Assembly: GCA_017871115.1 (NCBI GenBank)
Contig: JAFCIZ010000001.1
Span: 2,461,501 to 2,525,500, forward strand
Reading direction: 5' to 3'
Length of the DNA: 64,000 bases
DNA from: Cunninghamella blakesleeana
Lineage: Eukaryota > Mucoromycota > Mucoromycetes > Mucorales > Cunninghamellaceae
This document shows, one piece after another, positions 45,348-57,207 of this stretch. The notes beneath the pieces were generated by a model, which was given only the letters and a program-made list of their open reading frames with translations, did no database searches and was not told the DNA's origin. The position numbers were made by a program, and so were the translations under genes. How positions within the stretch are numbered: the first letter of the stretch is position 1; each line of letters opens with the position of its first letter.

Positions 45348-46037
45348 AAAAAGAAAAAAAAAAAAAAAAATAGAAATAGAAATAGGATTATACTTATGCA
45401 ACAAATATATAATATCTCACTCCCTTTCTCTTTTTTTTTTATAATCACTATTTTTATTCTTATTCTTAATATAAATGTATATATATATCTTTTTTTTTAT
45501 TTACCTTTTAAAAAAAATATCACATGAATTGATGATTTTTATTATCTACTTGTCGTACTTGTATTAAAAATAATGACGATATTTTTATTCTTGTTGTTGT
45601 ATGATATACATTGTGTAAGTAAAAAAAAAAAAAACCTTGATTCTAATCTTAAAAAAACGGAGTTATAAATGTACTGCAAGGTGAGATTTGTCAAATATGA
45701 TACTACATTTACACCAAAAGTTTATATACTAAAAATGGATTTTTAATAACCCCCGAAAAAAAATAATTTATTAAAATAATATTCTTTTAAAAAAAGAAAG
45801 AAAATAAAAATTAGAAAAGAAATGATAAAATACTAGATAAAAATGAAAAAAATCATTCACAATTAAATATATAAGTAACTTGTAATAATAATAGTAATAA
45901 ATAGTAATAGTAAATATGTAATAAGTAACAAAGTAATAATAGTAAATAATAATAAAATAATTAAAAAATTATGAAATTAAAAAACAAAATAAATAATAAT
46001 AATAATGGTGAAAGAAAAAAAAAGAGAAATTATTTTT
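45348..46037. other. Convergent 3' region, MCM5 and acidic motif protein
   Basis: AT-rich DNA; AAT/AGTA-like short repeats near 45885-45960. No gene is seen. Confidence 0.55.
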
Positions 46038-46479
46038 TTAAGCGGTAGCTTGAACAGTAGGAGCTACAACGGTGGGAACGTCTTTAGGAGCTTCTTCTTC
46101 TTTAGCTTCTTCAGTAGCAGCGACGGGTTCTTCTTTTTTAGCTTCTTCTTCTTTGGCTTCTTCTTTAGCTTCTTCAGCTTCAGTTTCTTCAACTACAGGA
46201 GCAGCAGCGGCAGGAGCTTTATCTTTCTTTTCCTTTTTATCTTTCTTGGAGATACCACGGAGAAGTAAAGTAATACGACGACCTAAAGGAGAACCAGCGC
46301 GGGCAGGTTTTTCATGAGTTTCTTCTTTAGGTTGTTCTTCAGTGGCAGTAGTTTCAACAACAGGTTCTTCTTCTACTTTGGGTTGTTCAACTTCTTCTAC
46401 TTTAGGTGCTTCTATTTATATTTAATAAATAAATAAAATGATGATACATTATAGGTTAGTGTCAAAAAATAAATATATG

Positions 46480-46511
<32 letters not shown>

Positions 46512-47898
46512 ATAAAAAAAAATTTTTTTTATAGGTACACAAGATCATCAAGTGTAAAAAAATATAATAGATATATTTATATGATATAAAGGTTACACAT
46601 TGTGTACATATTACATTAATTTTTTTTTTTTATTTACCTGGTTCTTCAGTAGTTGTGGCAGCAGCAGGTTCTTCAGCGTTAGCAGATTCTTCAACAGTAG
46701 CAGGTTCTTCAGGGGTAGGAATAGCCTTTTCCTTCTTGTTGAACCATTTGTTAACAAAAGAAAGACGTTTATTAGCAGTAGTAGGGGAGGATTCCTTGGG
46801 TGTATCCTTTGGTGGCACAGCAGGGGCCGAAGTTTCGGTAGTAGTAGTGGGTTCTTCAGGAGTTGTTTCTTCTTGTTTTTGTTCAACAGGTGTAGAAGTA
46901 GTTTCAGCAGCTGTAGTGGGTTCTAAAAATAAAAATAGGAAAAAAAAAAAAAAACGAGAATGAGTAAAAAAAAAAAAAAAATGATATGATGTTTTTTTAT
47001 AATGACGATAAACGTTTTTTATTTTTTTTATTTTTTACCTTCAGTAGGTTTAGCTTCGTCTTCTTTTTCTTCGGCTTTAGCTTCTTCCTTGGGAGTAGTA
47101 GTGTTCTAATTAAAAATAATAATAGTAATAAAAAAATATTAAATCAGAATATGTCACTAAAAAAAAAAAAGATAACGTTGTACACACACACAAATAATAA
47201 ATTTAAAAAAATTTATCTATTCTTTTTTTTTTTTTTTGTTCTATAACCACCATGGAGATTTTTTTTTTTTTGAAGTTGTACACCTAAAAATAAGAACCTA
47301 TTTTTTTTGCACACCGCCTATTTTTTTTTTTTTTAAGGTTGTTATCATTAGAAAAAAAATAGGGAAATCTATTTACCTTTTTGTTGAAGAAACCAGTCAA
47401 GAATTTAGATTTACGCTTTTCTTGTTTATCATCAGTAGTAGCAGCCACTTCAGGAGTTTCGGCAGCAGGAGTTTCAGTAGCAGGAGTAGATTCTTCTACA
47501 ACAGCTTCAGTGGTAGCAGCGGCAGGTTGTTCTTCTTCGACAGGCTTAGGATCTTCAGGAAGAGCTTTAGTTTCAGCATCACTGGTGGTAGAAGATTTCT
47601 TTTCAGGAGTAAAAGTCTTTTTAGTTTTACTAAGGAAGTTAGATAAACGTTTGGTAGCAGATCTAGAAGGTGTAGGGTTAGGTTTGGCAGCTTCTTGAGT
47701 AGCAGGTTCTTCCTTGGGTTGTTCTTCTACTTGTTCCTTGGGTTGTTCTTCTTCATCCTTTTTAGCGACTTCTTCAGTAGTAGTAGGTTCAACAGTGGCG
47801 GCAGCAGGTGTTTCTTCTACTTTAGATTGTTCAGTGGTAGATTCAACAACGGGTGTTTCAACGGCGGGTGTATCTTTTTTAGTATCTTCAGCTGACAT
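46038..47898 (-). CDS. Acidic disordered protein with four basic phospho-site motifs
   Basis: Four exons with clean GT..AG junctions give a protein of about 400 residues, almost wholly Glu, Lys, Pro, Ala and Thr. Within this acidic background a short basic-hydrophobic motif recurs four times: KRLSNFLSKTKK, KRKSKFLTGFFNKK, KRLSFVNKWFNKKEK and RRITLLLRGISKKDK. The shared pattern is [KR]-R-x-[ST]-x-hydrophobic, then more hydrophobics and a basic end. The opening four residues match a PKA-type site. Each copy could form a short amphipathic helix. Codon use is biased, suggesting strong expression. I do not recognise a named family; a membrane-associated or scaffold role is only a guess. Antisense open frames across this gene are by-products of its codon bias. 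Confidence 0.85.
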
Positions 47899-49495
47899 TA
47901 TTATTGTTATTATTATATGATTATAGAATTAAAAAGGTATAATATATGTATATATATAAGAGTTTTATACAAGTAATAAAATTATAAAAGTTATAGAAAG
48001 AAAGAGAAAGAGAAAGAAAAAAAAAAAGGAGAAGAGAAAAAAAAAAAAAAAGATATAAAAGGGGATTGAAAAAAATTCATGGCCTTTTATAATTTTTTTT
48101 TTTTTTTAGCACCTTGTGACTTTAATCTTTAAAGTTATACTTTACATATTATAATAGTTAGTTTAGTTATTATAAGACCATTCTTTCACTTTCTTTCACT
48201 TTTTTTTTTTTTTTTTAATTATTAAATTATATATAATATTATATATATATATATATATATAATAAATATATATATAAATATATAATACCAACAAATTTAT
48301 AAATATATAATAAATAGATTTAATATTATATATGTCTCGCACACTTATTCATACTTGATATATATATTATCCATCATGTGTAGTACCACTTTATAAAATA
48401 GGATCATTTATATAAAATAAAAAAATAAAAAAATTAAAACTCAACAAGTAACACCTGATTTAAATTTTATTTGTGCATGAATACATTTATATTCCTTTTG
48501 CTTAACCTTTTTTTTCTCTCTTTTTCTCTTTATTTTTTTTTTTTCCTCACTCTCTCACTTTTTTTCTTTTACTTTTTTCTATTCAAACGACCATCATTCT
48601 TTATATCTTCATTTTTTAATATATATAAATTTATATATATCTAATAATAATAATAACAATAGTGATAATTAATAGGCATATATATTTTAATTATTTTTTG
48701 ATCAACTAAATCATTTTTATTTTTTTTCTAATAAGGTTCATCGGTTATTGTTTTTTATTGTTAATTATTAAAAACACGTGATGTATAGCTATTAATAATC
48801 ATCACTCTCTTTTCTTTCTTTTAACAATCAATGGAAGAAAAAGGAAATGGTTCAAAAAAAAAAGATTAATTATAGTAAATATATATTATTGGAGGATCAT
48901 AAAAAGAACCAACCGGAGTTTCAATACAATTAATATATATTTAAATGATTTTAATGATCTGTCAAATATTAACTTGTTAAAACACGATGTTTTTATAAAA
49001 GCGGAGATCATTTATTAAAAAGAAATATAGCTATTTATAAAAATAAAAAATTGAAATCAAAAAAAAAAAAAAATGAAAATCCAAAGAATTGGAAAATCAA
49101 TTTTATAAAAAACACGTTAAAAAAGTACTTGTTTTTTAAGATGAAAGCGATCATGGCTTTATTTTTTTCTATATATAAAATGAGGAGGGAAAGTAGATCG
49201 ATGGGAGTGAAAATAAAAAAAGATAAGGGGGAGAAGGAAAATAAAAGAGAGTCCAATTACTTCTCAAGTACTCTTTTTTTTTTTTTTACAAAAACATAAA
49301 TAAATCCAATAAATGCATGATAAAATGTAAGTATTCAACATGATTCAATATTTTTATTCTGCATAATAAAAATAAATAATAACAACTATATAAGGAAATG
49401 TTCTCCAATATAAACACAAAAAACTTTTTGTCAAGAATAAAAAGAAGAGAAAGAGGGAGATCAACTCGATGTGTTTAAATAATAATAACATAAAC

Positions 49496-49526
<31 letters not shown>

Positions 49527-49840
49527 TATATATATATATATATAATTACTTTTTTTTTCCATGATCTACAAAATAAATAAGAAACGTATAATAATAGTAA
49601 AAAAAGGAGACAAATATTTTTTAATTGGGGCATGAGTGAAAAGATAAGTGTGGGTATATATAATATAAATAGAGAGATGAATAAAGATGGAACTGGTCTT
49701 GGATCAAAATGAAATAATAATGGATTAATAAGTTAAAGATCCACTATAAAAAATAAAAAAGATTAATAAAAAAAGTGTATGATTCATCATTCTCCATATA
49801 GACCAATGTTTTTGTAATTGTAATTTTTTTTTTTTTTTTT
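47899..49840. other. Long intergenic region with an unassigned pyrimidine tract
   Basis: Purine-rich next to the acidic-protein start (47998-48052). TA repeats lie near 48240-48290 and 49520-49545. A strong T/C tract on the plus strand (about 48490-48610) looks like the promoters of plus-strand genes here, but no plus-strand gene follows. An E-box CACGTG is at 48775-48780. An open stretch at 49051-49299 is Lys-rich low complexity and not convincing. Confidence 0.5.
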
Positions 49841-52035
49841 TTACCTTCTCTCATGTTTTAATCTTGCAATTTCCAGTCTTAGATTATTCACTTCATTTTC
49901 TTTTTCATAATCCCTTCGTTTTAATGTACCAATATACTCCACAGCTAATAATGTAATATATATATATATATATATAATATAATAAATTCATTTAATCACC
50001 CATTTTTTTTTTTTTTTTTTAAAAAAAATAAAATAAATAATAATAATAATAATCATATATACCTTTTTATTATTATTATTACTATTATATACTTTACCTT
50101 TACTTAATATTTCCCATTTTGAAGTTTTTAAATTCTTTTCCACTGGTAATGAATCCCTTAATTCATCAAATAATTCCTTCATTTCCTTTCTTCTTTTTCT
50201 TTCAGCCAATTTATGACTAATACGCAATTCAGGACTACGAGAATAAGGAGTTTCTGATTTTCTATTGCTACTAGCATTAGCATTATTGCCATTGATTGTT
50301 GAAGAAGATAACGAAGTAGTAGGAGTAGTAGGTGATTTTTCTTTTCTTAGAGTATCATGATGATGCGAATGAGGATGATCTAATAATAAATCATGATAAG
50401 ACGATGATGAATTGGAATGAGGGTGAGAATCAAAAGGTTCTCCACCTGGATGAGAAGAAGAAATTGGCTGGTGTGAATAATGAGGGTGATTAGTGGAAGG
50501 TCTTCCCACATTAACAACCGGCATAGAAGCTCGCCTTGCTAACTGAGGTATATCTTCATCATTCATAATGGATCGACGTCTTGAGTAACTATTTGCATAA
50601 GGATGTGGGTATGGATGATGGGATCGTTGATGCTGATTACTATTATTAGAAGAAGATGTTGAAGTGGATAATGGATGATGAGAATGATGTTGCTGATAAG
50701 TAGATTCATTGATGGATGAAGATGATGCTTGTCTCATATTATAATTTCTTGTATATCTTGAAGAAGAGGAAGATGAAGAAGTAGGATGAAGAGGATGAAG
50801 AGGATGATAAGAATGGTGACTACTACTACTACTATTATTACTATTATTATTATTATTAGTATTGTTTATTCCAGGTGGACTTGAAGGAGCTGAATAAATA
50901 CCATGATCATATTTATCATTGTTATTATTATCAGAAGTAGCGGTAGTAGTAGATTCATGAATAGTATCAGGAAACTGAAAAGGGCGATGATGTTTTGATA
51001 ATAATCTAGAAGATGACGATGGATAAGTAGGTTCTACAGTAGCAATAGAATGACGTCTTTGAAAAGTATCATGGTTATTTGATAAATGATAAGGATGGTG
51101 AAGAGGGTGATGTGGATGCAAATCTAATTCACGAGGGGGAGAAGCACGTTGTAATGGATGGTGAGAATGAGAATAGGCTGATTGTTTAAAAGGAGAAGGA
51201 GAAGGGGATCTTGATAAAGGATCCTCATAATCTGAATTGGTTGTAACGACCGAATCCCTGCGACTTAGAGTTGGAAGTGGTGCTGTATTAGGTAATGGTA
51301 AGCTATTTAATTCAGTGATGGATGGGCGTCGATAATCCAGAGGTGAAGATGCGTTAGGATTAGCTAAAGACCCACGTCTTGAAAAAGAAGGTAAGCCATT
51401 ACCATCATAATAATGGTTACTATTATTATTTGGTTCTAAAGGTGATAATGAAGATTTGATTGGGTCATAAGGTCCTCCTCCTCCTCCTGTTTCTGAAGAT
51501 GGATCAGTTGAAGAATGATGGCTGGATGATCTACCTAAGGGTATTGAAGTATGAGAAGGATGAGAATGAGGATGTTGATTATTATTATTATTACTATTAT
51601 TACTGTTATTATTTATTGCTGACATGGACATATCCGACATACGATGTCTTAAATATTCATCAGAGGTGGTTGTTGAATTATGAGGTATAGGTGAAAAAGG
51701 TTGAATGCTATTGATGGAAGGCAAGTGTGGTTTGTTTTCTATAGAGGAAGAATAAATAATAATAATAAAAAGAATGCAAGATGAGAATATAAAAAATAAA
51801 TAAATAAATGCATTTTATAAATACATTAATATTTCATCTTTTTTTTATTATTATTATTATCATTATTACCTGAAAGCGGAGAGACTTGGATTTCTTCTGT
51901 TTCATAAGGTTCATCAATCATCATTTTATCTACAGGAGATACTATAGTTGTTGAAGTATATTCTTGGGTTTTACGTAATAAATTACCTGATGAAGGTAAG
52001 GAATAAGTTGTTTCTACAGGTTTAATTGTTTTCAT
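49841..52035 (-). CDS. bHLH transcription factor, class B type
   Basis: Three exons. Exon 1 encodes [17 protein letters not shown] to a VSPLSG junction. The large second exon is a disordered His/Ser/Asn/Pro-rich region of about 460 residues that runs into the bHLH domain: [20 protein letters not shown], then [20 protein letters not shown]. Exon 3 completes helix 2 ([19 protein letters not shown]) and a short leucine-rich extension ending ARLKHERR and a stop. The basic region has the His-x3-Glu-x3-Arg arrangement that selects CACGTG. The protein is expected to be nuclear and dimeric. Scattered short RRxS-type segments (RRGS, RRDS, RRHS, RRAS) may be kinase sites. The stop is taken directly after ERR; a further intron there is possible but unsupported. 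Confidence 0.87.
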
Positions 52036-52693
52036 ATTTTAGCATAAATTAATTGTTAAAAAAGAAAGTAAAAATATATATATATATAAACGTAGTATAA
52101 ATTATATTAAAAGAGAATGAATAAGGAAAGGAGAATGAGTTATTATGACAATGATAATAAAATAAAATAAAAAAGAGTCAAGAAAACAATAATAATAATA
52201 AATAAAATGAAAAAAAGAAGGAAAAAAAGTAAAAAAAAAAAAAAAAAGAAAAGAAAAATAAAAAAAAATAGGGGAGTGAACGGAAAAAAGTATATAAGAA
52301 AAAAAAAGGGGGCGGAGGAGAGAAAAAAGAAAAAAAATAAATACACGTGAGCACAAATAGAGATAAAAAGGTCTACTTTTAAAACACGAGGTAAAAATTA
52401 TGCGTTATACTTTTTTATACCTTCTCCCCTTTTAGTAAAAAAAAAAAAAAAATAGTCAACCTTGAACTTATTCGCTCCTATTACTCTATTTTATTTTATA
52501 AAAAAAATGGGTTTTTTTAAAAGGGAGTGGATGAACTTTTCCCTTATGTTTATGATAATAAGAGTAAACATGATGGTTTTATTGATAGACAAAAAAAAAA
52601 AAAATTAATTCATATATATATATATGTGTATATACATATATATATATATAAACAAGATTACCAACAATTGACTATATAAATGTACCTAATGGA
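52036..52693. promoter_or_regulatory. Upstream region of the bHLH gene, with E-box
   Basis: From about 52200 to 52335 the plus strand is purine-rich, a pyrimidine tract on the coding strand of the bHLH gene. CACGTG lies at 52344-52349, about 310 bases upstream of the bHLH start. TA repeats near 52613-52650 adjoin the M13 3' end. Confidence 0.55.
52344..52349. promoter_or_regulatory. E-box CACGTG upstream of the bHLH gene
   Basis: A perfect palindromic CACGTG, the site expected for a His-Glu-Arg bHLH factor, about 310 bases upstream of just such a gene. Autoregulation is an inference. Confidence 0.4.
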
Positions 52694-53517
52694 TTACCAT
52701 ATTTCACATTTATCTTTAGGATTCATTGGACTGTTCTTTTTACATTGGAACACTTCGGCAAAGTATTTAGAATTTTGGACTGCTCCATTAACACGCCATC
52801 TTGGAGGTGAATGTTCATCAGTAAGCACCTATAATATGTATGTATATATAATTGTATTGTTATTTAATAATACTATCATTGTAATCATGGTTACCCTTAT
52901 TTATTAATCGTCTCTTATGTTTACCCTTTGTTTAGCGGTTTCCTGAGTCATTCTACTACACCAAACACGACCAAAGTTGACAAAGAAAAGTTGGTTAGGT
53001 GTCAAATGGTCTAACCCAGGTAATAGCTTATTATTGTATTTTTTACTTTGCTTGTCACTATCGTATTGTTGCTTCCATGCAATGTAAGCTTCACTTAATC
53101 CTCCATTATCGGCTAAATTTTCACCTAATGTTTGTTTTCCTTTCACATGAATCTTTTCTCCGTGGCCTGCATCCACCGTGAAATTAGAATATTGGTCAAT
53201 GAAACATTGTGCTTTTTCATCAAACGCTTTGGCTGTTTTGTCTGTCCACCATTCTACTAATCTACCTTCAGCATCATAGTGTCTTCCAGAGTTATCAAAT
53301 CCATGCTAATATATTTAATATCATAAAATATAAAAAAAAAAAAAAAAAAAAAAATACAAAAATGAATACATTTATCTATCTATCTATTTATATTAATATA
53401 CTTACAGTAATTTCATGTCCAACAACAACACCAATACCACCATATTGTAAATAATCTAAAAAAAAAAAAAAAAAAAAAAAATTATATATATAATATGAAA
53501 TGTTATTTTATAGTAAC

Positions 53518-53549
<32 letters not shown>

Positions 53550-54872
53550 TATATACACATATGATCATTACCAGGATAGTTAAGACCAAAGAATGGATTT
53601 TGTAAAATACCAGCAGGGAATACAATCTAAAAAAAATAAAATAAGTATATACACCTACATCTATATTAAAGTTATTCATTCTTTTGAAAATACTTTACTT
53701 CATTAAATCCTGGATTGTAATAAGCATTCACTTCTTGTGGGTTCATCAACCAAATAGATTTATCAGTTTCTTTACCAACACCTTCCCATGCTTTTTTAGT
53801 ATTGAATCGTTGACTAGCAAGGTAGTTACCAAAGTAGTCTTTTTCATTCAATTCTAAACCAGAGTAATATTCAGAAAGTGAGACTGGAGAGTCAATATTT
53901 GGTGTTCCTGTAGGATAACCAATCTTGAGAACCAATTTATTTACCTAAATAATTAATATAAAAGTATATAGTCTATATTAGAGTCATTCGTATTTTTAAT
54001 TTTTTTTTTTTTTTTTTTTCTGTTCTTTATTACTTTGTCAATAGCCTTTTCTCTAGTACTATCATCTAACCATGATAATTCATGTAATCGTTCAACAAAC
54101 ACTTCTTTAATAGATTGAACAAAGTCGTCAGCACGTTCTTTTGCTTTTCCACCAAATTTGGCTTGGACAAATAATCTTCCAGCCAAGAAACCAACTGACT
54201 CATCTACTTGTTTTAAACAGGTTTCCCATCGTGGTTGAGTCACTTTTGCATTAGTACCTTGAAGAACTGCATTCAATTTTTGACTAGGTTTGCGGATTTC
54301 TTCACCAAGTGCAACTACATAACCATCAACCACACGCCAAAGCAAATATCCTAAAATAGTTTCAGGAGTGGCTTTGTCAATAAGTGAGACAGTAATGTTG
54401 CCAATATAAGTAGGTGAATTCACAATTACAGTATCTTGATGAGGTGTAGAAGGTGGTTGTAAATCAGTCAATAATAAATCCCAATCAACAACAGATGATA
54501 ATTTGGTTAATTCTGATAAGGTAAGAGGATTATAGGTCTTGATGGGATCTCGAATATCATCAAGATCATCACTTAATGATGCCAATTTCTTTTCAAAGTC
54601 AACAATGGATTTGGCTATTTTTTTAACATCATGTTCTTGTCCACCAAAAATGATATTGTCACTGTTTTTGGCGGAGTCCATAATTAATTGAATGGTTTCT
54701 TCTACTGTTTCTAAAAGAGTCTTGACGATATCTTCATTTTCATAATATTCCTTGGATGGCAAAGTAAGACCAGATTGTACCAATTGAATAGAATTTACTT
54801 CAGGTTTAATAGGATCCTATTTTTTATTTTAAAAGGGAAAAAAAAAAGAAGGTTATTAATATATATATATGT

Positions 54873-54914
<42 letters not shown>

Positions 54915-56047
54915 GTAACTTACAGCATCAATATAAATTTCAAAGAAAGGTGCAACACCATATTGAAGTAAAGTAGCAATGGCTTTTGTAAATTGTTTTG
55001 TTGAAGGTTTATTACCATTTTTATCAATAGAATAAATGGTTCTGATTTCTTTTAAAAGTGGTAAAATAGGTTCAGCACCTTTCGAATCAATAGCATCTTC
55101 ATTTATGCAAGAATCATACAAGTGTTTCACCATATAAAAATTTTGTTTATCAACCAATTTTTCAGGATTAGGTAATGTTGATCCTTCTTTTTCATTTGTT
55201 GTTTGTTCATACAAGGATTTGAAATCTTGGTTTAAGATATCACGTAAAACTTCTTTATTTTCGGTAGCAAGTAAGTTGAATGAACCAATCATTGATTTAC
55301 CTTCAGGAATAACATGATTCTTTTCCCAGTTGTTACCTATTTATTTTATATTTTTTTTAAAAAAAAAAATTAATAAAAATAAAAATACGAGTAATGATAA
55401 ATTATACTAAAAACCCTTCCTTCCCCATATATATAAATATATATATTATCCAAGTTATTAACCAGTAATATAAATATTTATAACTATTTTTATCACACAC
55501 ACACATACATATATATATATAAACACGCATACATATCACTTACAAGTATAAGCATAAAAATCTTCACAAGGATCTACAGTTAAATCAATATCTTGAAGAA
55601 CTTGAGCAGCTGTTAAAACACACTCGGGAGTTAAACAAAGGGGCTAGAGAATATTATATACATATATATTTAAAAAAAATGAGAAAGGAAGCGAAAAAGA
55701 AAAATAATTTGTTTAAAATAAAGTTTATACACATGTTAATACCCTATTCTCTTTATTTATATATATATTTAAAATAAACTTACAGTTGTATTATTATCTT
55801 TAATAGGTGGTGTAGGAGTACCATGGTCATTATCATCGTAAACTCGGCGAGCATATAAACCAATAAAGACAGCCAAGAATATAAATAAACCAATAGAGAC
55901 AACAAACAAGAGTTTTTCCAAGGTAGTAAAACGACCACTTCGAAGTCTATTTTCTAAACGAACTATGGGTCTACCATTATCAGAAGGATGTCCTTCAGCA
56001 TTTCGATTATTATTATTAAGAAGAGGTTCCCTTTCTTCTGTTGACAT
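52694..56047 (-). CDS. M13 zinc metallopeptidase (neprilysin/ECE-like), copy A
   Basis: A type II membrane protein. The N-terminal cytosolic segment MSTEEREPLLNNNN includes an acidic dileucine EREPLL; one membrane helix (LLFVVSIGLFIFLAVFIGLY) follows. The lumenal M13_N domain has VDPCEDFYAYTCNNW, and the catalytic domain has VVGHEITHGFDNSGRHYD (HExxH zinc site), ENLADNGG (third zinc ligand Glu plus Asp) and WRVNGAVQNS. It closes with the conserved C-terminal KCEIW. An intron falls exactly between HEIT and H of the zinc motif. Ten or so exons. All catalytic residues are present, so the enzyme should cut peptides outside the cytosol (surface or endo-vacuolar lumen). Copy B lies immediately upstream on the same strand. 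Confidence 0.93.
54167..54488. repeat. 322-bp block identical to 58815-59136
   Basis: Within the large exon of M13 copy A this block appears identical, base for base, to the matching part of copy B, while flanking exon sequence has many differences and introns do not align. It is described as a direct repeat created by duplication and probably kept identical by conversion. Confidence 0.85.
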
Positions 56048-57207
56048 TCTTTTTAATAAAATGACAAAAAGAAAAAGATGGAGAAGAAAAGAAGAGAGAG
56101 AGAAAAATAGGGCTAGGGAAAAAAAGAAAAAAAAAAGGACTTTAAGAAAAAAAGGAAGAGGTAAAAAGTGAAAAAAGGAAAATAAAGCTAAATAAGAAAA
56201 ATCTCGCGCAGGAGTTTTATTTTTTTTGTCCAATAATAATTAACACCGATGATATGGTAAAAGATGATGCAAAAAAATACAATCAAGTAAATTTTTAAAT
56301 ACTCGAGATAAACCATATATATATATATGTATATGTATTTAATAATAATGCATAGCAATCTTTTATACAATAATTATTATAAAGTATTAATTTGGCCAGC
56401 AAAAGATATTGCTACGTATACACTATATTTGTGAATTTTTTTTTTTTTTTGGAACCTACAAGAGGAAATTTAAACACTATGTATTAGTAAAAAAATAGTT
56501 TCAATTTTGCTACCTATGGTAATACCCAAAGTATTTTATATATAAATGCGTATAGTCCTTGATTTTTTCTTTTTTTTTAACACATTCAATTTTTTTTATC
56601 CTTGTTAATAAATATATTAAAAATAATTGTTTCATAGAAAGTTTATAACAAAATCTTAAAACAAAATAATAAAACTGATCTAAACGTTTAATGCGTATTT
56701 TTATCCATTAATTATTTTTCATGTTTCTTATTAATTTTTTTCTATTTGGCAAGGTAAGGGCTATATCTTTTTAATTATTTCAGGGTCTAATAAATATTTT
56801 CATATATTTTTATACGTATAAAAACAAGTAAACAATTAGTTCACAAATTAACCATCAATGGAACCAGTAATATATTTATAGCGTCATCAACCATTGTGAT
56901 TGTTATCTAAAGTAATGATATCATAGTCATTTCCTATTTTATTTTAATTTCGTGTTCTAACCAATAATTAACTGGTAATAATTTTCCAAATCAAAGATCA
57001 ATTAAAGTACACCGATTATTGGTTTTATAAATTAATACCAAATTTCATGTTTTATTTTTTTTATTTTACCATCGTAACCTTACAGAAAAAAAAAGAAAAA
57101 AGATATTTATTATTATACTTTTAATATTACAATAGTATATTTATTGATTGAATATTTTATGTGAAATAATAAAAAGTAAAATTAAAAAGTTCAATTTTAA
57201 TAGCTAA
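56048..57207. other. Spacer between the M13 tandem genes
   Basis: Purine-rich beside the copy A start (56060-56185), then plain A+T. No gene and no clear M13 remnant are seen. Confidence 0.5.

Noticed and set aside
46005..47920. Several overlapping plus-strand open frames rich in Ser, Ala and Phe
   Set aside because: They are antisense to the Glu/Lys/Ala/Pro-rich gene on the minus strand, whose biased codons leave the other strand open.
49051..49299. Lys-rich plus-strand open frame
   Set aside because: Composition is that of A-rich intergenic DNA and there is no recognisable domain.
49820..49843. Possible extra intron after the bHLH leucine-rich end (AAG followed by GTAAAA)
   Set aside because: The stop codon TAA is in frame at once and no downstream exon with coding character is seen.
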